Assembly (NCBI GenBank): GCA_017407995.1
Contig: JAFQVM010000022.1
Coordinates: 1-64,000 of the forward strand
Direction of reading: 5' to 3'
Origin: Clostridia bacterium
Lineage (GTDB): Bacteria > Bacillota > Clostridia > Oscillospirales > Acutalibacteraceae
Length of the DNA stretch: 64,000 bases
Shown here: positions 1-8,050 of the stretch, piece after piece
How positions within the stretch are numbered: the first letter of the stretch is position 1
How the letters are laid out: every line of letters starts with the position of its first letter
Translations under genes and position numbers: made by a program
Notes under the pieces: model-generated
Databases searched by the model: none
Told to the model about the DNA's origin: nothing
What the model saw: the letters and a program-made list of their open reading frames with translations, nothing else

Positions 1-1
1 A

Positions 2-490
2 AACTGTATGGTTGATATCGCTAAGTTCTTCCTTGACTTTACTGTTGATGAGTCCTGCGGTAAATGTTCTCCCTGCCGTATCGGTACAAAGAGAATGATG
101 GAGCTGCTTGACAAGATTACAGAAGGCAAAGCAACAATGGAAGACCTCGATAAGCTTGAAGAGCTTGCTTACTACATAAAAGAGAACTCTCTTTGCGGTC
201 TCGGACAGACAGCTCCCAACCCGGTTCTCGCAACAATCAAGTTCTTCCGTGACGAGTATATAGCTCACGTTGTGGACAAGAAGTGTCCTGCAGGCGTATG
301 TAAGGCTCTTCTTAACTACTACATCGACCCCGAAAAATGTATCGGTTGTACTCTTTGTGCAAGACAGTGTCCTGTCGGTGCTATCTCCGGTACTGTTAAG
401 AATCCGCATGTTATTGATACTGAGAAATGTATCAAGTGCGGCGCATGTATGACTGCATGTAAGCGTGCACAGGCTATAAGCAAAGTTTGA
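2..490 (+). CDS. hydB: NADH-binding hydrogenase subunit HydB (NuoF-like), C-terminal part
   Basis: Only the last 160 or so residues are in the window; the reading frame is open to the left edge, so the gene is cut by the window and not broken. The fragment has the NuoF C-terminal [4Fe-4S] site ([12 protein letters not shown], then SLCGLGQ) followed by two ferredoxin-type CxxCxxCxxxCP clusters near its end. That order is typical of the HydB/HndC subunit of electron-bifurcating or NAD(H)-linked [FeFe]-hydrogenases, not of respiratory NuoF, which lacks the C-terminal ferredoxin pair. It passes electrons between the flavin/NADH module and HydA. The hydA start follows 18 bases after the stop with its own strong ribosome site, so the two are one operon; hydC is expected just upstream of the window. 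Confidence 0.93.
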   Translation, partial: NCMVDIAKFFLDFTVDESCGKCSPCRIGTKRMMELLDKITEGKATMEDLDKLEELAYYIKENSLCGLGQTAPNPVLATIKFFRDEYIAHVVDKKCPAGVCKALLNYYIDPEKCIGCTLCARQCPVGAISGTVKNPHVIDTEKCIKCGACMTACKRAQAISKV

Positions 491-508
491 GGAAGGAGGC
501 GCTGAATA

Positions 509-2251
509 ATGGAAATGGTAAATATTAAAATTAACAATATGCCCCTTAGCGTACCCAAGGGGATATCAATTCTTGAGGCTGCAAGAACTATCGGTATAGA
601 GATTCCTACTCTCTGCTATCTCAAGAAGATAAACGAAATCGGTGCCTGCCGTATCTGTATGGTTGAGGTTAAGGGCGCTCGCTCACTGGTTACAGCTTGC
701 GTATATCCCGTAGCTGAGGGCATGGAGATATTCACAAACACCGAAAGAGTTCGCAAGAGCCGTAAGCTCACCCTTGAGCTTATCCTCTCCACTCACGACA
801 AGAAGTGTCTTTCTTGCGTACGCAGCGGAAACTGCGAGCTTCAGGAGCTCTGCAAGGAGTTCGGTGTTGATAACGAAAATTACTTCGAGGGTGAAAACCC
901 CGTTCATGAGTTTGACGATTCTGCAGACCACATGATTAGAGATAACAACAAGTGTATTCTTTGCCGTCGTTGCGTAGCAGCTTGTGAGGCACAGCATATC
1001 TCAGTTATCGGCGCAAATGCACGTGGTTTCGATACTCACATCGGTTCTGCATTTGAGAAGTCACTTGAGAGCGTATCATGCGTATCCTGCGGCCAGTGTA
1101 TCGTAAACTGCCCGACAGGCGCTATCGTTGAAAAGGATGACACAAGCCGTGTGCTTGAGGCTATCAATGACCCGAGCAAGTATGTTATCGTTCATACAGC
1201 TCCTTCTATCAGAGTTACTCTCGGCGAGAGCTTCGGCATGAGCCTTGGCAGCAACGTTCAGGGCAAAATGGTTGCAGCACTCAGAAGACTTGGCTTTGAT
1301 AAGGTATTTGATACCGATTTCGCAGCTGACCTTACAATTATGGAAGAGGCAAACGAGTTCCTTGGCCGTGTTCAGAACGGCGGTACTCTCCCGATGATTA
1401 CATCCTGCTCACCCGGATGGATTAAGTACTGCGAGCACTATTATCCCGATATGCTCGACCATCTTTCAACCTGCAAATCTCCGCAGCAGATGTTCGGTGC
1501 TGTTATAAAGACTTGGTATGCAAAGAAGATGGGCATTGACCCCGCAAACATCGTTGTTGTCGGTATCATGCCCTGTACAGCTAAGAAGTTTGAGACAAAG
1601 CGTGACAATCAGGCAGCTTCCGGTTATCCGGATGTTGATATTGCACTCACAACCCGTGAGCTTGCAAGAATGATTAAGAGCGCAGGTATCTACTTCCGTC
1701 ACCTTCCCGATGAGGAGTTTGACAATCCTCTGGGCGAGGGCACAGGCGCAGCTGTTATCTTCGGTGCAACAGGCGGCGTTATGGAAGCAGCTCTCAGAAC
1801 TGCTGTTGAGAAGCTCACAGGCGAAGAGCTTCAGAATCTTGACTTCACAGAGGTCAGAGGTACAGACGGAATCAAAGAGGCTACATACAATGTTGCAGGC
1901 ATGGACGTTAAGGTTTGTGTTGCCAGCGGTCTTGCTAACGCTAACAAGGTTATGGAGAGCGTTAAGAACGGTACATCCGAGTATCACTTCATTGAGATTA
2001 TGGGATGTCCCGGCGGCTGCGTAAACGGCGGCGGTCAGCCCATCCAGCACGCAGTTGTACGTAACTTTGTTGACCTTAGAGGCATCAGAGCTGCAGCTCT
2101 TTACGAGGCTGATAAGAACCTGCCTGTCAGAAAGTCACATGAGAGTGAAGCTATCAAGCGCATCTATGACGAGTTCCTTGGCGAGCCCGGCAGCCATGTA
2201 GCACACGAGGTTCTCCATACATCATATGTAAAGAGACCCAAGTATAAATAA
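509..2251 (+). CDS. hydA: [FeFe]-hydrogenase catalytic subunit HydA
   Basis: A 580-residue cytoplasmic hydrogenase that reduces protons or oxidises H2 at the H-cluster. Domains in order: N-terminal [2Fe-2S] domain (CYLKKINEIGACRICMVEV), the His/Cys-ligated [4Fe-4S] motif (HDKKCLSCVRSGNC), two ferredoxin clusters (CILCRRCVAAC, CVSCGQCIVNC), then the H-domain with all three signatures: TSCSPGW, MPCTAKKFE and EIMGCPGGCVNGGG. It ends with the small-subunit-like tail (residues 510-580) seen in M3-type enzymes. The start at 509 is set by GGAAGGAGG about 9 bases upstream. With hydB directly upstream it is most likely the H-cluster subunit of a trimeric HydABC complex that disposes of NADH plus reduced ferredoxin as H2 during fermentation. 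All cluster ligands are present, so it should be active. Confidence 0.97.
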   Translation: MEMVNIKINNMPLSVPKGISILEAARTIGIEIPTLCYLKKINEIGACRICMVEVKGARSLVTACVYPVAEGMEIFTNTERVRKSRKLTLELILSTHDKKCLSCVRSGNCELQELCKEFGVDNENYFEGENPVHEFDDSADHMIRDNNKCILCRRCVAACEAQHISVIGANARGFDTHIGSAFEKSLESVSCVSCGQCIVNCPTGAIVEKDDTSRVLEAINDPSKYVIVHTAPSIRVTLGESFGMSLGSNVQGKMVAALRRLGFDKVFDTDFAADLTIMEEANEFLGRVQNGGTLPMITSCSPGWIKYCEHYYPDMLDHLSTCKSPQQMFGAVIKTWYAKKMGIDPANIVVVGIMPCTAKKFETKRDNQAASGYPDVDIALTTRELARMIKSAGIYFRHLPDEEFDNPLGEGTGAAVIFGATGGVMEAALRTAVEKLTGEELQNLDFTEVRGTDGIKEATYNVAGMDVKVCVASGLANANKVMESVKNGTSEYHFIEIMGCPGGCVNGGGQPIQHAVVRNFVDLRGIRAAALYEADKNLPVRKSHESEAIKRIYDEFLGEPGSHVAHEVLHTSYVKRPKYK

Positions 2252-2266
2252 AATATAAAATAAAGT

Positions 2267-2299
2267 ATCGACCTGAGGAAACTCAGGTCGATGTTTTTT
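2267..2299 (+). terminator. Intrinsic terminator after hydA
   Basis: Perfect 11-bp stem (ATCGACCTGAG / CTCAGGTCGAT) with a GAAA loop, followed by GTTTTTT. It lies between the convergent hydA and pyk genes and could also slow transcription from the other side, though the minus-strand T tract is weak. Confidence 0.9.
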
Positions 2300-2302
2300 A
2301 TA

Positions 2303-3745
2303 TCAATATACTACTTCTATATCTCCAACAGTCTGAACTTTGAGAATGTTTGTGTTGCCCGGGGTGTCGAGCGGTATGCCGGCGACAATAACAACCTTAT
2401 CTTTATTTGTAACCAAGTCTATCTGTTTAGCACAGTCTACTGCGTGGATGAAAAGGTCATCAGTGGTACTCTGGAACTTTGCAAGAACGGGGTAAACACC
2501 CCACGAGAGCGAAAGTTGGTGGAAAGTCTTTTTAAGCGGTGTTGCCGCAACAATCGGCTCAAAGGGACGGAATTTAGACATTCTGCGTGCAGTTTGGCCG
2601 TGCTTTGTAACAGCAATTATTGCTTTAACATTTAGGTCACGTGCTGTTGTGCAAGCGGCATCGCAAAGTGCGTTAGTTGTGTCTGCATAGTCTATATCGT
2701 GCTTTATTCCGCTGTAAGCTTTCATATCAAAAGCATCATGCTCTGCTTGTTCTGCTATTTTCGCCATGGTTTGAACGGCAAGCACGGGATACTTTCCTGC
2801 AGCACTTTCTCCGGAGAGCATAACGGCGGATGTGCCGTCAAAAACAGCGTTTGCTACGTCAGAAATTTCTGCTCTTGTAGGTGTCGGGCTGTTTATCATA
2901 GATTCAAGCATCTGAGTTGCTGTTATGGCAACCTTTCCCGATTGGTAGCAAAGCCGGATAGCTTTTTTCTGTATACCGGGAAGACGCTCATATTCAACTT
3001 CGACACCCATATCTCCACGTGCAACCATGATTCCGTCGGAGAGTTCCAAGATTTCATCAAAGTTATTGATTCCCTCAATATTTTCAATTTTTGAAATAAT
3101 CTTTATATAGTGACCGCCGTTGTAGTCGAGAAACTTTCGGAGCGCCACAACGTCATCTTTGCTGCGGACAAACGAAGCGGCAATAAAATCAACATCATTT
3201 TTGATGCCAAACAGCAAATCGGACTTATCCTGCTCACTGAGATACGGCATATCGATATGAACTCCCGGAATGTTGATGCCTTTGTGATTGCTCACGGTAC
3301 CGCCGCTTGTTACCTTGCAACGCACCTGCGTTTCAAGACATTCAAGCACTTCAAGAGTAATTCTTCCGTCATCAATGAGAATGTGGTTGCCCTCAGAAAG
3401 CTGGCTCGGGAGCATATCATACGTTACAGCAGCAAGCGTATCATGCCCCTTGATGCTGCGGTCAGTGGTCAATGTGATTTCGCTGCCCTCTTTAAAGTCA
3501 GCTTTGCCATCCTCAAAATCGCAAAGGCGGATTTCAGGACCCTTTGTGTCAAGCATAATAGCTGCAGGAATTTCCAGTTTGTCACGCACGCTGCGGAAAA
3601 GTTCAATCATCTGCTGGTGTGTTTCATGTGTTCCGTGAGAAAAATTGAGTCGGGCAACATTCATTCCTGCTTTGAGCATCTGCTCAATTGTTTCAGCATT
3701 AGTTGTCGCAGGACCCAAGGTACATACTATTTTAGTTTTTCGCAT
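2303..3745 (-). CDS. pyk: Pyruvate kinase
   Basis: Cytoplasmic glycolytic enzyme (phosphoenolpyruvate + ADP to pyruvate + ATP), 480 residues. The N-terminus RKTKIVCTLGPAT, the substrate motif MLDTKGPEIRLC, the active-site lysine region IISKIENIEG and the metal-binding MVARGDMGVEVE are all intact, as is TATQMLESM. The length fits the short form without the extra C-terminal PEP-utiliser-like domain found in many Bacillales and some Clostridia. An upstream in-frame ATG exists, but GGAGGG lies inside that extension 6 bases before the ATG at 3745, so the shorter start is chosen. It is transcribed alone, towards hydA. The other lower-glycolysis genes pgk, tpiA and gpmI are at 14-17.7 kb. Confidence 0.97.
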   Translation of the reverse strand: MRKTKIVCTLGPATTNAETIEQMLKAGMNVARLNFSHGTHETHQQMIELFRSVRDKLEIPAAIMLDTKGPEIRLCDFEDGKADFKEGSEITLTTDRSIKGHDTLAAVTYDMLPSQLSEGNHILIDDGRITLEVLECLETQVRCKVTSGGTVSNHKGINIPGVHIDMPYLSEQDKSDLLFGIKNDVDFIAASFVRSKDDVVALRKFLDYNGGHYIKIISKIENIEGINNFDEILELSDGIMVARGDMGVEVEYERLPGIQKKAIRLCYQSGKVAITATQMLESMINSPTPTRAEISDVANAVFDGTSAVMLSGESAAGKYPVLAVQTMAKIAEQAEHDAFDMKAYSGIKHDIDYADTTNALCDAACTTARDLNVKAIIAVTKHGQTARRMSKFRPFEPIVAATPLKKTFHQLSLSWGVYPVLAKFQSTTDDLFIHAVDCAKQIDLVTNKDKVVIVAGIPLDTPGNTNILKVQTVGDIEVVY

Positions 3746-3860
3746 GATGAACCCTCCGATTTGCACGCTTGAAAAGCGAACTTTATACTAATGTATTATA
3801 TACAATATTACATACTTTAAAATATTCTAATAATCATTTCTTGAGAGAGAACAAGAAAAA

Positions 3861-3891
3861 AAGAGACTGTTTCAACAAAAAACAGTCTCTT
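3861..3891 (-). terminator. Intrinsic terminator of the membrane-protein gene at 3925-5610
   Basis: 12-bp stem (AAGAGACTGTTT / AAACAGTCTCTT) around a short loop. On the minus strand the stem is followed by an uninterrupted T run (complement of the A run at 3855-3860), so it ends transcripts of the gene immediately to its right. Confidence 0.85.
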
Positions 3892-3924
3892 TTGGTACCC
3901 CTATCGAGAGGTTTTCAAAAACAG

Positions 3925-5610
3925 TTATTTTTCTAATTTATCACACGAAACAACAGTTGAGCCGGAACAAGAAAGTTTAACTGTATCTCCCTCGGTTAAC
4001 AAAAGCATATTTTCGTGCGTAGCTGCTTTTGCTTTGAAAATATTGTTTTCGGTATCAATCAGATATATGAAAGTGTTTCCGTCAATGTCGATATATTTAA
4101 TCGAAGCAATAGTAACGGTGGTTTCCTTTGTTTCATCCGTTGGATTTTCAGGCTCACTTATGCCGAGAATAGATTTATATTTTGAAATGCACTCAGCCTG
4201 TGTTGCGGCTGTTGTTACAAGGTTATACTGTTCGACGTTGACTGCAGCATAAAGTTTTACCAGTCCGCCTGAATCTTTTAAAACCATTATGTAGGTGGGG
4301 TGACCATCTATGTTGATTAGAGAGGGGAAGGAAGCCTGATAACCTTTTTCTTGCACCTCTCCTTCCGCAGCGGCCATGGCAGATTTCTCGTCAGCTCCCG
4401 CAATCGAATAGTAACGACTTTCTCCTGTTCGCTCATTTGCAAGAAGGAAACCAATGTTTGAACTGTCTCCGTTTACGGAAGTTACGCCTGTATAAATCCA
4501 GATATCGCCGTCTTTGGAAACATAGCCGAAGTCGCAAGCAGGTGTTTCATCAGAGTTTTCGTCATCTGATGTATAAGTAGTAACCTGTTTGCATCCTTTT
4601 TTACCAAACAGACTGTTGAGATATCCGTTTTGGAACATTCCGAACCAGTTGTATTGCTCGCAGATAAGGTCTCCGTTAAAGACAACATCTATCCAATTGG
4701 GAATATCTTTCAAGTCATATCTAACCGTTTCGCCTGATACGGGGTCAAGAACAATACAGCCCGTAACAGTTTTTCCGCCAAACAGGGATATCGTCTTTTC
4801 GTTGATTGAGGCAACATAGTATGGCTTTCCGCTTTCATCAATTTCAAAGTGAAGATTGTCTATCATCAATGTAGGATATTTCAGCCAGATATATCTGTAT
4901 GCATCTTCAAAGAAGTATGCAGAGGGGATGTATCTCATTCCTTCCGACTGCTCGAAAGAAGCAGACATGGAGACGGGATTGACAGTAACATAGCCTTTAA
5001 CGCCGTTGTCTCTGTTGTTTATCCATTTGAAAAATCCTGCATACTCCAACGCCGAAACCTTTATGGGCTTTCCGTTGTAATCAATTTGAATATAATCATA
5101 TGAAACATCAAACTGGCTTACAACATCAGAGAGAGCGCCTATTTCACGGTCTCCAAGCATTTGTGCTGATGCGGTATCCATTAATGCAATAGAATCAGTT
5201 CCGACAGACTCAGATAAGTCTTTCGTGAAATCAGAGTCTACTACTTTCAAAATTGAAGAATAAGGAAGTGCATTAAAAACTGTGCTTCCTGTAATAGCTA
5301 TAAAAGCAGTCAAAGCTGCCAAAGCAATAGGTGCTATATAATATTTGATTGAAAAATTAAATTTTGTATATTTCTTTGTTTTTCCTTTTGAACCCACTTT
5401 TTTTGAAACCGTTACCCAGCCAAAATCTTTAAAGCCGTTTGCTAATCGGGTTACAAAAATAAAGATAAACAATGCAACCGTAATCAGAATCCATAATTCG
5501 GGATTGTGAATATTGATTGCTGTGCAAAACAAAAAGAGCCCGATTATTATAACGAGCAAAGATGCAAGTCCGCCAATGATAAATGGAAGCACTTTTGGTT
5601 TGTTCTTCAT
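3925..5610 (-). CDS. Membrane protein of unknown function (paralogue of 32606-34411)
   Basis: I do not recognise a named family. The 561-residue product starts with two hydrophobic helices (about residues 7-55), a short basic cytoplasmic stretch and a third helix (about 85-115). A long, soluble, probably extracytoplasmic region follows, ending in a small beta-rich domain of about 65 residues. It is clearly related to the 601-residue protein at 32606: both carry YTGVTSV, a 'GY-Q-FP-LINI-G-PTY' block and the same order of helices and domains. Start: an upstream ATG is in frame, but AGGGAAAGAGAG precedes the ATG at 5610, which begins MKNKPKV. It is a single-gene unit with its own terminator and no informative neighbours. 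Confidence 0.8.
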   Translation of the reverse strand: MKNKPKVLPFIIGGLASLLVIIIGLFLFCTAINIHNPELWILITVALFIFIFVTRLANGFKDFGWVTVSKKVGSKGKTKKYTKFNFSIKYYIAPIALAALTAFIAITGSTVFNALPYSSILKVVDSDFTKDLSESVGTDSIALMDTASAQMLGDREIGALSDVVSQFDVSYDYIQIDYNGKPIKVSALEYAGFFKWINNRDNGVKGYVTVNPVSMSASFEQSEGMRYIPSAYFFEDAYRYIWLKYPTLMIDNLHFEIDESGKPYYVASINEKTISLFGGKTVTGCIVLDPVSGETVRYDLKDIPNWIDVVFNGDLICEQYNWFGMFQNGYLNSLFGKKGCKQVTTYTSDDENSDETPACDFGYVSKDGDIWIYTGVTSVNGDSSNIGFLLANERTGESRYYSIAGADEKSAMAAAEGEVQEKGYQASFPSLINIDGHPTYIMVLKDSGGLVKLYAAVNVEQYNLVTTAATQAECISKYKSILGISEPENPTDETKETTVTIASIKYIDIDGNTFIYLIDTENNIFKAKAATHENMLLLTEGDTVKLSCSGSTVVSCDKLEK

Positions 5611-5752
5611 ACAGTAAGTCTCTCTTTCCCTTGTTTTATATAATTCTATCATAAAAAATAAAACAAATCAACAAGCTGCATTGTTCTGGTGTGTTAGCAT
5701 TAGTTTCTCATATCAATTTCAAAAGAAAAAAGGACTTGCAACAGCAAGTCCT

Positions 5753-5827
5753 TGGCACCCCCTACCAGAATCGAACTGATAACTAACCCTTAGGAGGGGT
5801 TTGTTATATCCATTTAACTAAGGGGGC
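5753..5827 (-). tRNA. tRNA-Arg (anticodon CCU)
   Basis: Read on the minus strand this is a complete 75-nt cloverleaf. The acceptor stem is GCCCCCT/AGGGGGT (G1 pairs with U72), and the anticodon stem AACCC/GGGTT holds loop CTCCTAA, giving anticodon CCU (AGG codons). The T loop is TTCGATT, the discriminator base is G, and CCA is encoded. A second, truncated copy of its 5' third lies 84 bases upstream (5912-5935). Confidence 0.93.
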
Positions 5828-5911
5828 AAATCTGTTAGTTTTAATTTTGTTAATTGGACGGTTTGTTATTGCGAGCGAAGCGAGTAACAAGGTTCTGCGG
5901 TAGGCAGGTTC
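5828..5911. repeat. 84-bp insert between tRNA-Arg and its duplicated 5' end
   Basis: This stretch separates two identical 24-bp copies (5804-5827 and 5912-5935) of the first third of tRNA-Arg. It contains a palindromic-ended segment (TTGTTA...TAACAA, 5863-5890) around the core GCGAGCGAAGCGAG. A second GC-rich part at 5891-5911 contains the short self-complementary pair CTGC/GCAG. It is much richer in GC than its surroundings and has no coding potential. It looks like a small dispersed repeat or MITE-like element; no other copy is visible in this window. Confidence 0.5.
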
Positions 5912-5935
5912 TTATATCCATTTAACTAAGGGGGC
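5912..5935 (-). pseudogene. Truncated copy of the tRNA-Arg 5' end
   Basis: These 24 bases are identical to the acceptor 5' strand, D-arm and D-loop of the intact tRNA-Arg at 5753-5827. After them the sequence diverges and never supplies the matching AGGGGGT acceptor strand, so no cloverleaf can form. The likely native promoter (5948-5976) is next to this fragment, and the intact tRNA is downstream. Confidence 0.75.
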
Positions 5936-5947
5936 GAATGCTAAATT

Positions 5948-5976
5948 ATTCTAACAAAAAGAGTATATAAAGTCAA
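5948..5976 (-). promoter_or_regulatory. Promoter for the tRNA-Arg unit
   Basis: On the minus strand TTGACT and TAGAAT are separated by exactly 17 bases, and the -10 ends 13 bases before the tRNA-like sequence at 5935. It would drive a transcript through the truncated copy and the insert into the intact tRNA-Arg. Confidence 0.65.
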
Positions 5977-6021
5977 GAGTGAAAAGCTTATGCTATAATG
6001 CAAATAGAAAACTAATAGCAA

Positions 6022-6050
6022 TTGACAAAGTAGATAGAAGATAGTAAAAT
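6022..6050 (+). promoter_or_regulatory. Promoter of the nucleotidyltransferase/ACP operon
   Basis: TTGACA, 17-base spacer, TAAAAT, about 53 bases upstream of the first gene of the 6.1-10.8 kb operon. No other good promoter is seen before the next coding sequence. Confidence 0.7.
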
Positions 6051-6102
6051 AAAACTACTTATCTATACCTTAGATTATTGTTTTAAATTGGAGAGTTTAC
6101 AG

Positions 6103-7194
6103 GTGGACAACAAATATCAGGAGAATAAAATAATTCTTGAACTTAGCAAACCGCAGAACTTTGATAAAAGTGCTGTTGTTTCAGCGTTTTCTAAGCCTCT
6201 TGACCTTCCGTATATTTTGGGTCAGTTGCTTTTTAACCGAGTGGGTGGAAATGCATATCATGCCCTTCGGGATTGTGAACTTCTGCCGAGAATCAACAGA
6301 GAGTTTAGAAATCCGTTAAAAATGATATATGAATCAAGTGTAGCGAGAACTGAAAGCTTTTTAAAGGCAGAGGAGATGCTCAGTGAAATTTTTGTTGATG
6401 CAGATTTTCCGTATGCACTGCTTAAAGGGGCATTGCTTTCCCAAATTTATCCGATAGGTCTCAGAACCTCGAATGATTTTGATATTCTGATTAATCAGCA
6501 GGATGTGCAGAGAATCACAGATTTGCTTATAGCAAACGGATTTAAACAGGGGTTCTTAAGAAATGACAATTTCACGCCGGCAACTCGCAGTGATATTATT
6601 TTTGCGAAGATGAATAAGGGTGAGACAGTACCTTTTGTTAAGCGGATTGACTTGCCGCATATGCCGTGGTTAGAAGTAGATGTTAACTTTTCTTTGGATT
6701 TTAAGGCAAAACAGGAAACTGATGTAGTCAAAGATTTTCTTTCCAGAACAGAGAAATCTATAAAGCTGAAAAACGGAGCTTTGCCGACATTATCCCATTC
6801 GGATTTTTTGATTCATTTGTGTGCACACCTCTATAAAGAGGCGACCACCTTGCATTGGGTGAATGTTCAAAGGGACCTTTCTCTATATAAATTCAGCGAT
6901 ATCTTTTTACTGTTGGACTTATACTTAGACGAATCGTTTGTTAACGACTTGGTTGAGACAATTTTTAAATACGATTTGAAAGATGAATGCTACTACACTT
7001 TCTATTATACAAGGGAGTTGTTTGATATAAGCAATCCGTTATTGGATACTTTGATTGAACAAATCAAACCTGAAGATGAAGAAGTAATAAAACAGGTGTA
7101 TGACCCTGCTCAAAAAAAGACATATAAATTTGATATAAATTATATTGAATACTTATTTAATTCTAACAGACTGTCATGTCTGAAAGAGGTGTAA
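6103..7194 (+). CDS. Nucleotidyltransferase-fold protein (PF14907-like)
   Basis: A 363-residue soluble protein. Residues 104-130 show the hallmark of the 'uncharacterised nucleotidyltransferase' family: LLKGALL, then GLRTSNDFDILI with the Asp-x-Asp pair (D125, D127) expected to bind metal. From family knowledge such proteins are minimal Pol-beta-type nucleotidyltransferases of unknown substrate, often found in polysaccharide or peptide biosynthesis clusters. The rest of the protein is helical and unrecognised. Start: a TTG at 6088 is possible, but GGAG sits 9 bases before the GTG at 6103, so GTG is chosen. It is the first gene of a six-gene, overlapping or nearly overlapping operon; the next start follows its stop after 2 bases. 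Substrate and role are unknown. Confidence 0.75.
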   Translation: MDNKYQENKIILELSKPQNFDKSAVVSAFSKPLDLPYILGQLLFNRVGGNAYHALRDCELLPRINREFRNPLKMIYESSVARTESFLKAEEMLSEIFVDADFPYALLKGALLSQIYPIGLRTSNDFDILINQQDVQRITDLLIANGFKQGFLRNDNFTPATRSDIIFAKMNKGETVPFVKRIDLPHMPWLEVDVNFSLDFKAKQETDVVKDFLSRTEKSIKLKNGALPTLSHSDFLIHLCAHLYKEATTLHWVNVQRDLSLYKFSDIFLLLDLYLDESFVNDLVETIFKYDLKDECYYTFYYTRELFDISNPLLDTLIEQIKPEDEEVIKQVYDPAQKKTYKFDINYIEYLFNSNRLSCLKEV

Positions 7195-7196
7195 TT

Positions 7197-7829
7197 TTGG
7201 AGCAACTTCGATTAAAGGCTAATCCTTATTCAGGCAAGCTGATTTCATTTTGCGGATTGGATGGCTGTGGAAAGACCACATTGATAAAAAGGTTAGAGGT
7301 ATATTTATCAGAACGAGGCCAGGATGTTGTTTTGACTAAACAGCCTACCAATGCTGTGCGAAAGTCAGAGATTTTTCGTACGTTTATGGATTGCGAGAAC
7401 AATTCGGCATTTGACTATTTGAGCTTATCACTGTTAGCAGCAAGTGACAGAGTTCAGCACACCAACAAAGTAATAGCGCCTGTACTCGAGACAGGCAAGA
7501 CTATTATTAGTGATAGATATTTCTACTCTTGTTTGGCCAATTTGCGTGCAAGAGGATATAAAGATGCGAAGTGGATTTATGAGGTTTCGGAGTATCTTAT
7601 CAAACCAGATGTTGCGTTTTTTTTGGATATCGATGTAGAAACTGCGGTTAAAAGAGTTCGCAGCAGAATAGAGGAACGAGACAGATATATAGACATGCCT
7701 TTGCAATATGCGCTGAGGGACGAATATTTGGAAATAGCTAGTCTGAATAACGGAATAGTGATTTCAACCGACCAGAGTGAAGACGATGCTTTTGAAAAAG
7801 TTTTGGAGGCTTTAAATGGACATTTTTGA
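7197..7829 (+). CDS. Thymidylate-kinase-like P-loop nucleotide kinase
   Basis: A 210-residue P-loop kinase of the thymidylate kinase superfamily. The Walker A motif is GLDGCGKTT (about residues 20-28), the DR motif is in SDRYFYS, FFLDIDVETAVKRV is the strand before the lid, and arginines form a lid-like ERDRY stretch. Tmk itself phosphorylates dTMP, but this gene sits inside an accessory operon with an ACP and a nucleotidyltransferase, so it may be a second kinase for another nucleotide or phosphorylated substrate. Start: ATG 7176 would overlap the upstream gene and lacks a ribosome site, whereas AGAGGT lies 6 bases before TTG 7197, which I prefer. The stop overlaps the next gene by 14 bases. 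Confidence 0.8.
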   Translation: MEQLRLKANPYSGKLISFCGLDGCGKTTLIKRLEVYLSERGQDVVLTKQPTNAVRKSEIFRTFMDCENNSAFDYLSLSLLAASDRVQHTNKVIAPVLETGKTIISDRYFYSCLANLRARGYKDAKWIYEVSEYLIKPDVAFFLDIDVETAVKRVRSRIEERDRYIDMPLQYALRDEYLEIASLNNGIVISTDQSEDDAFEKVLEALNGHF

Positions 7830-8049
7830 AACTGTAAGAACGACTGCACTTGAAATGTCTGCACTGGATAGTGTAGAGGGTTCGAACCTTAAAGAAGACT
7901 ACGGTTTGGACAGCTTGAGCGTCACTATGCTTATTGTAAAATTGGAAGAGAAGTTTAATATTGAAATTAATTTGGGTCTTTTAACCCAGGGAAACATACA
8001 AACAATTGATGGCATTTGCGACATCGTTAAGAAGAGTTTAGAGGGCTGA
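7816..8049 (+). CDS. Acyl carrier protein
   Basis: A 77-residue acidic four-helix carrier protein. The phosphopantetheine site is in YGLDSLSV, with Ser33 as the attachment residue. The start at 7816 is preceded by TTGGAGG and overlaps the end of the kinase gene, indicating translational coupling. The adenylate-forming ligase starts 2 bases after its stop, so the natural reading is that the ligase loads an acyl or aminoacyl group onto this carrier. No ketosynthase, condensation or reductase domain is nearby. This is therefore not a normal fatty-acid, polyketide or peptide synthase locus, and the fate of the loaded group is open. Confidence 0.88.
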   Translation: MDIFETVRTTALEMSALDSVEGSNLKEDYGLDSLSVTMLIVKLEEKFNIEINLGLLTQGNIQTIDGICDIVKKSLEG

Positions 8050-8050
8050 T

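Noticed and set aside
5804..5935. Phage or integrative-element attachment site at tRNA-Arg
   Set aside because: The repeated part is the tRNA 5' end, not the 3' end, the distance is only 84 bp, and there is no integrase or phage gene nearby.
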